Assembly (NCBI GenBank): GCA_034096865.1
Contig: JAWQFJ010001303.1
Span: 22,622 to 86,621 of the forward strand
Direction of reading: 5' to 3'
Source of the DNA: Theodoxus fluviatilis
Taxonomy: Eukaryota; Mollusca; Gastropoda; Cycloneritida; Neritidae
DNA: 64,000 bases
A program made the position numbers and the translations under genes. Positions 1 to 55,511 of the stretch are shown here, one piece after another; within the stretch, counting starts at the first letter, position 1, and each line of letters starts with the position of its first letter. The notes beneath the pieces were generated by a model. That model was not told the origin of the DNA. It saw only the letters and a list, made by a program, of their open reading frames with translations, and did no database searches.

Positions 1-83
1 GCAATTCCGCCGGCATTGTTTACCTCAGCGAAGGCACTCGTGCGAGCTGCGAATTGAATGCGTTCCTGTGCAATTTCATCGCG

Positions 84-889
84 ATGGCTGAAAAATCTGA
101 GCCCATTCCGACTCCCAAGGGTGGAAAGAGGAGGTGGCAAGCATTGAACAAGGCAGCCGTACAAAAGCGATGGAAGATTGCAAGAGAAGGTGCTTCGAGT
201 TCGACCAGCGAGGAACCGATCGAGAAAGCGTCCACGCAACCTCCGGAGCAGGAGCCGTCATGTTCGTTCCACGGCGAGGAGTAAGTACATAAATTCTATT
301 TGGATTTTATCAATCTAGTATCTTGAAAAGTTCTGACATTTACAGCTTGCTATAGGAAGCATCTGAATTCTTTCTAGATTGAAATAACTCGATCTTTTCA
401 GTGTTGTGAACAATTGCTCTCACGAACAGCTGATTCTGATTATCATTCTGTGTTTGCTAAACTGATACAATTTGGTGGAAGTTAGTAATGAGTTGACTGG
501 TTCTTTTTCTCCAGGCACCAGGAAGAGGTTGCTGCCCGAAAAAGTTACAGTCATTGATGTCACTTGGCGGAATAAACTACTGTGAACTGTGGAGTTCCTC
601 CTTACTGTTCCTGAGGGCGGCCAACAGGAGGAGCAAGACCAGCCACCTCCTCGTGTTTGGTGCATCACTGACTTGGGGCAAGTGAATAAACTGTTGGGAG
701 ATGTATGCCCAGGTTGCTTTGAGAATGGACATGCAGAGACAGGACACTAGAAAAATAGTCCAGGCTGAGAAAGCAGCAGAGGCAAAAAGCAGACAGGTCA
801 GAAAGACAAGGCAGCAGGCAGCAAAACAAGCCCTAGCTAGGCTTGAAGCTACAGAGGGTCCTCAGTATGGGGCTGGAGAGTTTGAATGA
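84..889 (+). pseudogene. Mutator-like transposase gene, internally deleted
   Basis: N-terminal exon from 84 (MAEKSEPIPTPKGGKRRW...) to a donor GTAAGT near 282, then an acceptor CTCCAG near 515. A following exon reads KRLLPEKVTVIDVTW and, after a frame change, WCITDLGQVNKLLGDVCPGC. That last motif resembles LDQLSELMNDVLCPNC in the fragment at 55110-55511. The C-terminus is a basic stretch ending GPQYGAGEF at 886. The catalytic core is absent, so this is a non-autonomous remnant. Family assignment rests on recalled resemblance to proteins annotated with a Mutator-like transposase domain. Confidence 0.55.
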
Positions 890-1558
890 ATGACTATGTC
901 TGTGATATCAGAAGATGATTCTAGAGCAGAAATGTTGTAGAATTTGCTTTATAAGTGCAGGCCTGTACAAAAAATATATCATTTCCAGTTAGAGGTATGT
1001 ATGTTTGTATTTCTGAAAATTATTAGCAACCAATTCTGTGTATTTTTCCAAGGACCTGGAATAGCCATAGTTCCAGAGTTTGAGGGTGGAGAGGTTTTGT
1101 AATAATTTGTGTAAATTCTGAACATAATTCCAGTTTTGAAACTTTGTGGGTTTTGCTTTGTCAGATTGAGAAAGCAGCAGAGGCAAAAAGCAGACAGGTC
1201 AGAAAGACAAGGCAGCAGGCAGCAAAACAAGCCCTAGCTAGGCTTGAAGCTACAGAGGGTCCTCAGTATGGGGCTGGAGAGTTTGAATGAACATGTCTGT
1301 GATATCAGAAGATGATTCTAGTGCAGAGAAGTTGTAGAATTTGCTTTTATAAGTGCATGCCTGTAAAAAAAAATTATTTCCAGTTAGAGGTATGTATGTT
1401 TGTATTTCTGAAAATTATTAGCAACCAATTCTGTGTATTTTTCCAAAGACTTGAAATAGCCGTAGTTCCAGAGTTTGAGGGTGGAGAGGTTTTGTAATAA
1501 TTTGTGTAAATTCTGAACATAATTCCAGTTTTGAAACTTTGTGGGTTTTGCTTTGTCA
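767..1558. repeat. Tandem duplication of about 400 bp (3' end of the Mutator-like remnant)
   Basis: The block starting GAGAAAGCAGCAGAGGCAAA occurs at 767 and 1168. Each copy includes the C-terminal coding end and about 270 bp downstream, up to TTTTGCTTTGTCA. Confidence 0.9.
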
Positions 1559-2334
1559 TGTGTATGGCTGTACATAAATGTCAGTTTTAGTTGAAAATAC
1601 AATTATCTTTGACTTGTTAGACACATTTGCAATCTTCTTTCTTGATTTTCTCAAAACGCATATTTTGAGAAAGTTTTTTTCACATAAAAGCAAATAACTC
1701 AAGAAAAAAAGTGTCAATTGTCTCCAGATTTTGTCAGAATGTTGAACATAATTGGTTTTATCATTCTGTGTATTGATTTGAGTAAATTATGAAAAGTGTG
1801 GAAATTGTACAATTTTTCATTATTATCATTATGTAGATTTATGCGTCAATTATGATAATGATGATGGAAATATTGGGAAAAAAATTCCTGTTGAGTGTCA
1901 GTCATATGGATACACAGAAATGTTTGTGTAATGATGATTGTTCCAATAAAACTAACTAGAAGTTATTCTGATGTGTTGTTGATTTTTAATTTATTTTCAA
2001 AGTTTGCCAAATTTTGCACATTTTTTATACCTTTTTATTTTACAAAGAGTCAAAAACTTTTTTTTTTCAGATCTGAAAGTTATTTTGTATTCTACTTATC
2101 AAGCCATACTTCAGCAAAAAAATTTGAATCTCTAGGAGTAGTCTTTCATTTTCACCATATCATCCTGTAGCATCTCCCCTTAATGTATGTCGTTTTATTA
2201 AAGATGCTCAAGCAGCTACAGACTGCTTTTTAAGTACGAGTAATAATACATAAAGATTTTTACAGAACCTGTTGTTAAACTCCTTCTGGATTCTAAGTCA
2301 CCTTGTCACATTTGTGTATACGGTTATACATATT

Positions 2335-2365
<31 letters not shown>

Positions 2366-2656
2366 CCAACTGGTATAGAAGTGTTTCTGATACCGAGGCG
2401 GTGAGCTACCATAAGGTCATACCTGCGATGATGTATGAATATGCTATTCATGCCATTTCGATGGCCGTAATATAATATCTATTTTAACATTCTTGTACAT
2501 ATGAATATCTAAATGTTTTAACCTGATGTATGTCCATTATGGCCAAGTTTGGTTTTAGGCCGAGATCAAATCACTCCCCCCCCCCTCCTCTCTCTCTCTC
2601 TCTCTCTCTCTCTAATGGGCTAATTCATTCAAAGTAGGCTGGCTTTCATGAGTTTA
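1559..2656. other. AT-rich stretch without recognised gene
   Basis: Long A/T-rich sequence with two (CT)n runs (2339-2364 and 2588-2613). Short open frames here are low complexity and unsupported. Confidence 0.6.
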
Positions 2657-2994
2657 ATAATAATAATAATAATAATAATGCATAGCATTTGTATAGCGCA
2701 CTTCTGCACAACTCAATGCGCTGACATAACCACATTCACACACAGACATTCATCAGCAAGCTTACCAACATAATACAACACATAATACAACTTACAGACC
2801 TGAGAATGGACACAATAACATACATGATCATGAGAAAAAACCTACAATCAAGCAAAAGCCAGTCGAAACATGTGAGTCTTCAGTTGCGACTTAAAAATAG
2901 GTAACGTGGGTGCGTCACGCAGGCTAGTCGGCAGCGAGTTCCAGACAGAGGGGGCATTGAAACTAAAACTACGCTCACCAAAAGATTTTGCACT
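2657..2994 (-). mobile_element. 3' end of a non-LTR retrotransposon (LINE)
   Basis: The minus strand encodes the typical C-terminal tail of a CR1/L2/jockey-type reverse transcriptase: GERSFSFNAPSVWNSLPTSL followed by RDAPTLPIFKSQLKTHMF. It ends with a (TTA)n tail at 2657-2679. The 5' part is cut off by the assembly gap. Confidence 0.8.
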
Positions 2995-3011
2995 NNNNNN
3001 NNNNNNNNNNN
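2995..3011. other. Assembly gap (17 N)
   Basis: Seventeen ambiguous bases split the LINE end from an unrelated repeat. Confidence 1.
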
Positions 3012-3215
3012 TAATAACACAAAATGCTTGAAATTGAATGAACAATATTTTGGTGTGCAGTTTAAGTCTTTATTCAAATCCTGATTTTTTTTCGGTCAAA
3101 TTTTAAATGGTAAACATTTGTGGGTTTTTCACTCCTTGAGAAATAATACAGGTAAATCACTATGCAATAGTGGGTAAATACCCTATAAACCCTACTAGAT
3201 GTTTGGTTTAATCAT
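3012..3215 (-). repeat. Repeat shared in inverted orientation with 63668-63860
   Basis: About 200 bp, including CCCTATAAACCCTACTAG and CACACCAAAATATTGTTCAT (minus strand), recurs at the right edge of the window in opposite orientation with few differences. Confidence 0.85.
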
Positions 3216-3703
3216 CTGTGCATACTAATGTATCATTCTCTTTGACCAAAAATGCACTCTTTAAATTACCATGTAAATTCGATGATCCAGGTATTAGAGA
3301 GGCAAAATGAAGTAATTCTGATTACCTATACTTTCATCTTAACCAATATTCCTCAAATTATTGCAAATGTAGAACTGAATAGCATCAATATGTGGATAAT
3401 TCAACATGAAAACAGTCTGCAGTAAAGTTTGTCTCCTACATTCACGATTTGATAATTTGTCTGTAATAAAACTGAAAAATTCTACTGATTTTTGTCATTA
3501 TGAGACACAAGAAGGCATTACACACTACACAAACATTTTCAAAAACTTACCTCAAACCAGCAATACTACAAAAACATCCAGAAAATTGCTATATACATGA
3601 ATACCCTTTCATGCAAAAAAACCCCCACCAAATCACTGGTGAAGGTAGGAGGCACATTCACACATACCAGTGTGTCCAATTGCGGCAAGCAGTCTCATCC
3701 AAA

Positions 3704-3835
3704 CCAGTGATCCAGTTTGCATGAAACTTGGAAGTACACCCAGTAATCTAATTGCATGAAACTTGAGAGTACATGCAGTAATCCAGTTGCAATGAAATTT
3801 AAAGTACAACACAGTAATCCAGTTGCAAAAGTCAA
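3704..3835. repeat. Imperfect tandem repeat, about 37-bp unit, four units
   Basis: Each unit carries AGTAATCCAGTTGCATGAAA or a close variant followed by AGTACA. Starts near 3704, 3741, 3778 and 3815. Confidence 0.75.
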
Positions 3836-3926
3836 TTTACTCAGCGTCAGAGTCGATCTAAGAGAGGAGTTTCGACTCGCCCATGAACGGCGCAATTGAA
3901 TTAGTCGCGCTTACCACGATAAGGGT

Positions 3927-4562
3927 TAGATATGTGTACCATCCCAGGTCACAAACTGCATAAAAATTGAATAAAAATCAGCTGAAAGTGGAATAAAAAA
4001 ACTCAGAAATCAGCTGAAACGCTGATAAGTCCCATCTCTGATCGTGCAAAACGCGTGTGATTTCGATTTCGACGATGGGCGAAATGCCGGGAATTGCGAT
4101 TTCCACTCAGCCTTCCACTTTGCGCTGTACTTTGCTCTCTTTCTGCTTCTGACAAGAGTGGACTTTCTTTTCTCATCCTCTGTGTCACGCTCACTGTCGG
4201 ATTCAGAATCGGTTTCGCGAGTCTTTCTCTTTGACTTTTCAATGGACGCCATCTTCATTGAGATCGGTCAAGCAAAATGGCGGCTATTCCAGGTTGTAAA
4301 CTGGCTCTCGATTGGACGAAGGTCCTGACTCAACTAATCAAAACAATTGTACTGCAGATCTGTGGAATGACCTTCAGTGGCGCGGTAGAAAGTTCGGATC
4401 GTCATGTAAATGCTTCGGAAACGAAATAAACCTTTCAAAATTTTTCATTTTCGGGAGATCGGTGGGAAAAAAATCGGGAGATTTACGAAGCTAGCGGGAG
4501 GTCGGGAGATAGGGTCTGAAATCGGGAGTCTCCCGCTAAAATCGGGAGAGTAAACAGGTCTG
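3927..4562 (-). mobile_element. CAGACCTG element, truncated copy
   Basis: Right terminus GTAAACAGGTCTG at 4550-4562. The body matches the intact element at 34995-36042 in reverse. The far terminus (about 100 bp) and an internal segment are missing. Confidence 0.82.
4010..4252 (-). pseudogene. Zinc-finger transposase N-terminus, broken
   Basis: MASIEKSKRKTRETDSESDS, then a basic stretch and SKSKSHAFCT. The reading frame is cut right after FCT by an internal deletion that removes the second finger cysteine (compare FCTFCKKDITVSHGGK in the copy at 35304). Confidence 0.6.
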
Positions 4563-4840
4563 TATGTATGTGCGTGTGAGTGTGTGTGTGCGTGTATGTG
4601 TGTGCGCGCGCACGCGCGCGTGTGTGTGTCGATGGGTGGGTATGGGGGAAGGTGTCTGTGTGTGTGCGTGCGTATGTATGCGTGCGTGTGTGAGTGCGCG
4701 TGTGTGCGTGCGTGTGTATACGTGTGTGTGTGTGTGTGTGAGTGCGTGGGTGTGCGTGTGTCTGAGTGTGTGTGTCTGAGCGTGTGCATGTATGCGTGCG
4801 TGCGTGCGTGCGTGCGTGCGTGTGTGTGTGTGTGTGAAGG
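4560..4840. repeat. (TG)n compound microsatellite
   Basis: Interrupted TG/CG/TATG repeats directly after the CAGACCTG element end. The long Cys/Val or His/Thr frames across it are artefacts of the repeat. Confidence 0.95.
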
Positions 4841-4999
4841 AAGGAAAATGCAAGCACAAACACAAGCAATTCTACACAATTCTTTAGCTACCCATAGTCT
4901 ACAAATTCCCTTCACATTCTTCCGCAACAGAACACTTGTTTGCCACAGGCGTGGGAAAACTCACGCGCTGGAGTACAGTGAGTTGTGGGCTATAATGAC

Positions 5000-5155
5000 C
5001 TTCTAGACGGTTCCGAAATATCCTGGTGGTTCCGAAAAATCCTGCCACCAGGGCCAGGATAAATCGGAATGGTTCCGAAATATCCTTTCACCAGGGCCAG
5101 GATAAATCGGAATGGCTCCGATTTGTCTGGTTCCGAAATATCCTGTGACACCGGG
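5000..5155. repeat. Short tandem repeats with GGTTCCGAAATATCCT
   Basis: GGTTCCGAAATATCCT recurs at least three times, and CACCAGGGCCAGGATAAATC twice at about 50-bp spacing. Confidence 0.75.
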
Positions 5156-5222
5156 AATCTATACCTTGATGAGGAATGGAGAGATAATGGGTGGAGTTTT
5201 ATGGCCTACCAGCCTTCGTAGG

Positions 5223-6065
5223 TTAACTCAATGACGACGCATCTCATCATATGATGCGGTGAGGTGAGCAACGGTTGACGATACATCTCATCATATGATG
5301 CGGTGCGTATGTAAATTTCTTGTGCGTGTTGTGAGGGGCTCTTAACCAGTCGAGGTAGTCTAGATCTCTTATAAGATAGTGAGGAACATTGTAGATCGTC
5401 TGTGTCTCTGACTTTGAAGAGGATAAGGCACTGCCAGACTGTTTATACATGTGGCAAGGGGGCGATTTCAACACTAAATCGCAATGGCATCTCGGCAGGA
5501 CGATGAGGATGTTGTTGAAATCGCTATGAAAGAAGGATCAGATGAGAAGGACGATGTGGTCTTTTTTCCCGAAGAGGACGAAGATGAAAAAGATGCAGTT
5601 TTAGAGGAGCAGATTATAGATATAGTGCACGAACTGCTGACCGAAGAAGAGGAATCGGAAACTGATCCATACACGCTGTCGGCTTAGAAGTCGGCCTCAC
5701 TCCAGTCGAACTAAATACAGGCACGCCAGACGGTACCCATCTTTGTTGCAATACTATATTCAAAATAAAATTAATGAGAGAATGACATTGATCTACAAGG
5801 ATAAAGGAGACAAAGAGCGTTCTAGTGATGGCAACAGTTTTTCCATTGCTTGATTAGTATTTTTTCAGCAATTTCTGTAAAAATGCCCAGAAACATGCGT
5901 CTCCAGTCAATACGAGCTAAAAATAGTGCCGTCTTCAATGAGTTAAGAGCCCCTCACAACACGCACAAGAAATTAACATACGCACAGCATCATATGATGA
6001 GATGCGTCGTCAACCGTTGCTCACCTCACCGCATCATATGATGAGATGCGTCGTCATTGAGTTAA
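5223..6065 (+). mobile_element. TTAA-flanked piggyBac-like MITE with 120-bp inverted repeats
   Basis: TTAA at 5223-5226 and 6062-6065. Terminal inverted repeats of about 120 bp (5227-5346 and its complement ending at 6061) differ at about three positions. Each repeat holds two copies of CATCTCATCATATGATGCGG-type palindromic motifs. Only an N-terminal transposase fragment remains inside. Confidence 0.92.
5484..5687 (+). pseudogene. Acidic N-terminus of a piggyBac-type transposase
   Basis: 67 codons, MASRQDDEDVVEIAMKEGSD through TDPYTLSA, very rich in Glu and Asp, as in N-termini of piggyBac transposases (compare MASGWEQRSELEEALEI at 10955). It stops before any catalytic region. It could still be translated as a small acidic peptide, but nothing shows that. 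Confidence 0.5.
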
Positions 6066-6100
6066 GCAACACCACTGACCTCAATAAATCATTAGAGCTG

Positions 6101-7563
6101 TTAACCCTTACGCTGCTGAGTATTTTTAGCAATGCGTCATTGCTCTGTGCTGACTTATCCCCCAGAATTTACTCCAAAAACGGTCACTGTCTTTGAAGTC
6201 AATTTTCATATTCTTTTTCACCTCTGATTAAAAAATGCAAAGGATAAAAGTTGTAGCCGAGAAATTTCTGTACACAGTGGTATGCAGCACTTGAATGAAA
6301 TTTATCATAATACCTGCGTTTTATTCTCAAAATGAAATAAAACAACAACAACAACAAAACAGACCAATGAAATGCCTTTACACTAACTTTATTATCTAAT
6401 CATAACCTCCAGCAATTATCAGGCTTGATTTCTGATAGGTTACCTAGTAAAAAGAAGGACACAAAAGGCCTCAAATCCTTACATGCACCTCAAAAGTCAC
6501 CATGTACTTGCTGTGATCATGGAGTAGGGGTGTGGTTGGGAGTGGGGAAGACGCTGATCACAGTGCCTAAAAACAATCACTCTAACCTTGTTGAAAGCAA
6601 AAGATTTTCATGAGGAATTATAAGCATAACTATTTACTCATCCACAAAATGACACCAATGGAATATCTACATGTTACTACAGGTACAATGACATACTAAT
6701 AAAAATGGCTGAAACTGGAAAATCACACACACACACGCGCACACACACACACACACAGAGCTTCTACCCAAGGCAACATGCAGTGTCCATAGCAGGTTGA
6801 AAACTATCTAGGAAATCAAGCAAAAATCTCTACAGCAGGTTTTAAATCTCCAATCTCGAAACCGTGAGTGAGGCGCGAGTTGGTCAACTGGATGGGCTGC
6901 GAAATATTGCGACGCATACCTGATTGTTTGTTCGGTCATTAGTCCAAATACATCGTCATCGAAGAAGTAAGCGAAAATCTTGTTGGCATCGTCGCTCTCA
7001 GTGTGAACAAGTAGGCCAGACGTCTGACAGAAGGAAGGACGCTAAGCATCTTCGGAAGCCTGCTGTCGGAAAGAGCGTGATGCGCTTCCTGATGCACGTC
7101 TTGAAGTTGATCTACTTGACGATGCTTGCTCCGATGCACGGTTCGAACTTCGACATCTTCCCGCGATCGGAATCGCTGCAATTCTGTTTCTGCCTCGGCA
7201 ACATCATCTAGATGGAAAGGCTTGAACTCTTTGTCTGAATCCTCGCCAAACAAAAGCTCTATTACACGCTCATCGATGTCTTCTGACATAACTTGACGCA
7301 AAAAAAACATCAAACTTCGGAGCGAATTTACTCGAAAACTTTGTAGAGATCGCCCATACAAACTGCACATGCGCAGAAAGCTTGGGATGTCCGGTTTCCT
7401 GCTGTGGTATTTATAGATAGTTGATGTCATTTGCAAGGGAGATAAGCGCGTTCAAACTAACCCACCCTCAGCGATCGAGTGCGGGCGGGACCTCCCGCCG
7501 TCCGCACACAGCGGTGAAAACAAGCTCGGCGGGAATTCCCGCCGGCCGCACGCTAAGGGTTAA
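6101..7563 (-). mobile_element. TTAA-flanked piggyBac-like element, internally deleted (copy 1)
   Basis: TTAA at 6101-6104 and 7560-7563. Ends CCCTTACGCTGC and CCCTTAGCGTGC (inverted). Same family as 51962-53765 in opposite orientation. Holds a (CA)n run at 6726-6758 and the start of a transposase gene. Confidence 0.88.
6939..7289 (-). pseudogene. piggyBac-type transposase N-terminal fragment (copy 1)
   Basis: From Met at 7289, MSEDIDERVIELLFGEDSDK, followed by acidic and Arg-rich sequence, with a related frame in the second element at 52236. There is no DDE core. An upstream in-frame Met at 7436 also exists, but the second copy shares only the downstream context well. Confidence 0.5.
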
Positions 7564-7853
7564 AGTGAGGAAGTCCCGTCATCATTTTCCCTTATTTGCC
7601 CTTTTGAATCAGGTAGGGAGACACAGTAGCCTTGCTGAGGGAAACCCACTTTATGTACATAACATTACTATATCAACAACCTTTCCAAACAATTTTAACC
7701 AGCATATTTTGTTTTTACTGTACACTGAACCAAGGTAATAGATGCAGCCATTTTTTGCCTTCAGGGCTTACATAGAGAAAACCGTACAAATGCTTCTGTG
7801 CACAAGATATGGTCACATGGCAGCCAGATTACTGGAAGAAATTGTCTAAATAC

Positions 7854-51332
<43,479 letters not shown>

Positions 51333-51524
51333 GGTGCTGTCTTGGAGATGGCAATCACTGCAAGACAAAACCAGAAAACCAATGCAATAATGGACAAGTA
51401 AATATGGATGCCACTCTTTCCATTCGTTGTGAAAAGCTTCATGCAATGACTGACAATACAACAAAAACATACAGACAACTGCAAGTATGAGAATTAGGGG
51501 GTTCATCCAACAATGAACAGCAGA

Positions 51525-51756
51525 TTTTTTGGCGAACTGGCTCATGGTAGAAGAAGAGTTGGTCAGCCACGCAAGCACTACCGAGACAATCTGAAGGAAG
51601 ATCATAGATGATGTGGTATTGGATCACTCAAGCTTCAGGAGGCAGCCCAGGATCGCCCCCAGTGGCGAGCAATCACTAGAAAGGCATCCGCAGGGCTGGA
51701 GAAAGAGCTGTTGCCAGCACTATGCAGTAGCCCTTGAGCGGCGACAAAGATCAAAG
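51525..51756 (+). mobile_element. LINE reverse-transcriptase C-terminal remnant
   Basis: The plus strand, in one frame with stops, reads [20 protein letters not shown] and LQEAAQDRPQWRAITRKASA. This is the characteristic tail of jockey/BovB-type LINE polyproteins (R-GRP-x-YRD ... A-DR-WR). Confidence 0.65.
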
Positions 51757-52235
51757 AGTGGTTTTGTAAGTGGTCATAAGTGGTTAACAAATATATATAC
51801 ATATTTCTAATAAAGACATGGGTTCAGAACCTCAGCCGTGCAATGATATCCAAAATGTACTCAATGGAGATTCCCAAATGATGTACAGCATCTTGCTCTT
51901 CGAATACAGTAGTCCTTAGAGGGGTTCATGGACCGAACTGCCAGCATTTCACAAGAATTACTTAACCCTTAGCATGCGGCCGGCGGGAATTCCCGCCGAG
52001 CTTGTTTTCACCGCTGTGTGCGGACGGCGGGAGGTCCCGCCCGCACTCGATCGCTGAGGGTGGGTTAGTTTGAACGCGCTTATCTCCCTTGCAAATGACA
52101 TCAACTATTTATAAATACCACAGCAGGAAAGCGGAAATCCTGAGCTTTCTGCGCATGTGTAGTTTGTATGGGCGATCTCTACAAAGTTTTCGAGTAAATT
52201 CGCTCCGAAGTTTGATGTTTTTTGTGCGTCAAGTT

Positions 52236-52553
52236 ATGTCAGAAGACATCGATGAGCGTGTAATAGAGCTTTTGTTTGGCGAGGATTCAGACAAAGAGTT
52301 CGAGCCTTTCAAGCTAGAGGATGTTGCCAAGGCAGAAGCAGAATTGCAGCGATTTCGATTGCGGGAAGATGTCGAAGTTCGAACCGTGCATCGGAGCGAG
52401 CATCGTCAAGTAGATCAAGACGTGCATCAGGAAGCGCATCACGCTCTTTCCGACAGCAGGCGTCCTAAGATGCTTAGCTTCCTCCCTTCTGTCAGACGAC
52501 TGGCCCACTTGTTCACACTGAGAGCGACGATGCCAACAAAATTTTCGCTTACT
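52236..52553 (+). pseudogene. piggyBac-type transposase N-terminal fragment (copy 2)
   Basis: MSEDIDERVIELLFGEDSDK with an acidic then Arg/His-rich sequence, about 90% identical in protein to the copy at 6939-7289. Interrupted at 52554 by a MITE. Confidence 0.5.
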
Positions 52554-52835
52554 CAGACCTGCCAACCCACCATCATGCCAAAGAGTAGCATCCAGAGCTA
52601 TTTGGAGTAGCATTGAAGGAATAGGCGTAGTGGGGGTGGGGGGTGGGGAGAGATAAAGCTGTGAGGTTGGCACGATAAGCTGACCCGGTGGCGTGAAAGC
52701 GGGGGGGGGGGGGGGGGGAGATTCTCCATCGCGGTCAAAAGTTCAAGCACGCGGGAAAAGCGTAGTTTTTATGGACAAGCGTAGCAAGCATGTCGAAAGC
52801 GTAGCATTTTTTAAGAGTAGCATTTGGCAGGTCTG
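52554..52835. mobile_element. CAGACCTG MITE, 282 bp, 6-bp target duplication
   Basis: Termini CAGACCTGCCAA / TTTGGCAGGTCTG. CTTACT at 52548-52553 and 52836-52841. The empty site is confirmed by the uninterrupted homologous element at 6101-7563. Confidence 0.93.
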
Positions 52836-53042
52836 CTTACTTCTTCGATGACGATGTATTTGGACCAATGACCGAACAATCAGGTATGCGTCGCAATATT
52901 TTGCAGCCCATCCAGTCAACCAGCTCGCGCCTCACTCACGGTTTCGAGATTGGAGATTTTGAACCTGCTGTAGAGATTTTTGCTTGATTTCCTAGATAGT
53001 TTTCAACCTGCTATGGACACTGCATGTTGCCTTGGGTAGAAG

Positions 53043-53125
<83 letters not shown>

Positions 53126-53141
53126 TGTGTGTGTGTGTGTG
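53043..53141. repeat. (TG)n microsatellite
   Basis: Nearly pure TG repeat. The homologous position in the other element copy (6726-6758) has only a short CA run. Confidence 0.97.
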
Positions 53142-54201
53142 ATTTTCCAGTTTCAGCCATTTTTATTAGTATGTCATTGCACCTTTAGTAACATGTAGAT
53201 ATTCCATTGGTGTCATTTTGTGGATGAGTAAATAGTTATGCTTATAATTCTTCATGAAAATCTTTTGCTTTCAACAAGGTTAGAGTGATTGTTTTTAGGC
53301 ACTGTGATCAGCGTCTTCCCCACTCCCAACCACACCCCTACTCCATGATCACAGCAAGTACGTGGTGACTTTTGAGGTGCATGTAAGGATTTGAGGCCTT
53401 TTGTGTCCTTCTTTTTACTAGGTAACCTATAAGAAATCAAGCCTGATAATTGCTGGAGGTTATGATTAGATAATAAAGTTAGTGTAAAGGCATTTCATTG
53501 GTCTGTTTTGTTGTTGTTGTTGTTTTATTTCATTTTGAGAATAAAACGCAGGTATTATGATAAATTTCATTCAAGTGCTGCATACCACTGTGTACAGAAT
53601 TTTCTCGGCTACAACTTTTATTCTTTGCATTTTTTTATCAGAGGTGAAGAAGAATATGAAAATTGACTTCAAAGACGGTGACCGTTTTTGGAGTAAATTC
53701 TGGGGGGGAAAGTCAGCACAGAGCAATGACACATTGCTAAAAATACTCAGCGACGTAAGGGTTAACAATTTAAGCTAACAAAAAGTAACATCCTACATTC
53801 ATTTATCTAACAAGAAGGGCAAAGCCCATACGATTCACATGCTTGACCTTGACCTTTACATGACCTTGACCTTCAGGTGACCCTTAAGGCAAGACACTAC
53901 TAGGAAGCATGAATTTTAAAACATGTTTATTGAAATTTTTTTGTTTCATTAGCATGAAAGAACTCATAACAGTAAATCAAAACATCAAAGTTTGACAGTA
54001 ATTAGAATTATGGGTTATCCAAAATGGCCGCCCAACATGCAAAAATACGCAAATTTCTGTATCTTTTCAAATATCTATAACTTCTTAACTACTTGATTCT
54101 TTAAAAAAAAATCTTTTTGCATTAAAATTGTACACTCTTTATCTTCAAATGTACTGAAGATTATGTTTGTAATGCAAAAAGTAAAAAAAATGTACTTATT
54201 G

Positions 54202-54406
54202 CAGACCTGTGCACCCTAGATTTTCAAAATCAGAAGATTCTGGGTGAAAAATCAGAAGATTTTTTCTCAAACTCCAAACGACACAAAAACACAACACACA
54301 CACTGGAACTCCAACACGAAAAAAATCGTGAGATCGTGAAAACCAGTCGTACAATGCTTCAAAAATCGTACATTGTACGATTTTTTCGTACAAGTGCACA
54401 GGTCTG
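54202..54406. mobile_element. CAGACCTG MITE, 205 bp, 6-bp target duplication
   Basis: Termini CAGACCTGTGCACC / AAGTGCACAGGTCTG. TTATTG at 54196-54201 and 54407-54412. Subterminal AATCAGAAGATT and TCGTACA motifs match the large element 59190-61795. Confidence 0.92.
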
Positions 54407-55109
54407 TTATTGCTTCCACATCAATATCCGAATTGCAGATAAAGTAGGTTCAACATCAAAGAAAAAAAATCATATCTGGCCAAATAATCAGTTCACAGTA
54501 AAAAAATGTCTGTCAGTTTATAAATTATTTTACATGTAACAAACCTGCAAAATTACAAGTCATCATCATCATCCTGTGGTGAGTTTTAGTAATTAATTGA
54601 TTTGAACTCTATGAAAAAAACACATTTTGAGAAAATGGCAAAAACAACTTTTAGTCATGCATAAGTCCTACTAAAACTATCCATCATGGCTAAAACTTGT
54701 TTCATTTATTCATACATTCATCCAGCAGGACTACACATGCTAAAAAATGAAACTGAACTTACAGTTTCCAGTTTTTAGTGTTTTTGTGCAGTGAGTCAGT
54801 CCCCAGAACAAAAAAATGCAGGGATGGAAAAGTTCATGCTCAAGAGGAAAGGATCAGCCCTACTACTACACAGGAAATGCCAAGGTCAATAAAGGCAACT
54901 TCAGGGAGACACATGCTGTGAATGAGTCAACAACAAGTCAGTCTGCCATTCCAGCACCATAGGTTTCTCCTCCTTCATCCTCCTGAAGCCTCCCCTTCTG
55001 ATGCCTTGAGTTGAAGGCATGAAGCCACATAGTGTAGGCGCTGTTGCTATGCCTGAACATAGGCTGCCACATTAGCTTTCTTCATTCTTCTGGCATTACA
55101 GGCTCCACA

Positions 55110-55511
55110 TTACTGTAAGCAAAGTTTGCTGGCTAAGCCATTATTTTCATCGTATAGTATTCTGATGGTGAGACCAGACAGAAAACAGTTCGGGCAAAGA
55201 ACATCGTTCATTAGTTCACTCAGCTGATCTAAGTGCACGTTGACCCACTTTTGATCGGTTTTAATCAGCTGCTTCGCTTTTGCCTGCATCATCTGTATCT
55301 TCCTAGTTCCTCCTTGATGCCGATGTGTTGGAAGTTTCTTCCGGAATCGAGGCAGTTGAGATGGAGGGACGAGGAGGCAGCGATCGCGATGGTACTGCCA
55401 ACGCAGGTGTTGACGAAGTAGAACTAGACTTTCGACCTTGACCGCAAAGTATTTTCGAGGTGCGTGCAGCCGAAAGCTGCTCTTTTAGCCCACTATTTTT
55501 CGGTCGCGGCA
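55110..55511 (-). pseudogene. Mutator-like transposase N-terminal fragment
   Basis: From Met at 55511, MPRPKNSGLKEQLSAARTSK, then a Ser/Pro-rich stretch. After a frame change it reads KTDQKWVNVHLDQLSELMND then VLCPNCFLSGLTIRILYDE, a zinc-knuckle-like motif also seen at 1-889. The catalytic region is absent. Confidence 0.55.

Larger units (their letters stand above)
51962..53765 (+). mobile_element. TTAA-flanked piggyBac-like element, internally deleted (copy 2)
   Basis: TTAA at 51962-51965 and 53762-53765. Same family as 6101-7563, inverted relative to it. Carries the N-terminal fragment, an inserted CAGACCTG MITE (52554-52835) and an expanded (TG)n (53043-53141). Confidence 0.9.

Noticed and set aside
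3704..3835. Possible CRISPR-like array
   Set aside because: Only four imperfect roughly 37-bp units without spacers, in a eukaryotic context. It is an ordinary degenerate tandem repeat.
4445..5006. Long Cys/Val-rich and His/Thr-rich open frames
   Set aside because: They are translations of the (TG)n/(CA)n microsatellite. The same applies to frames at 20325-21226 and 46057-46284.
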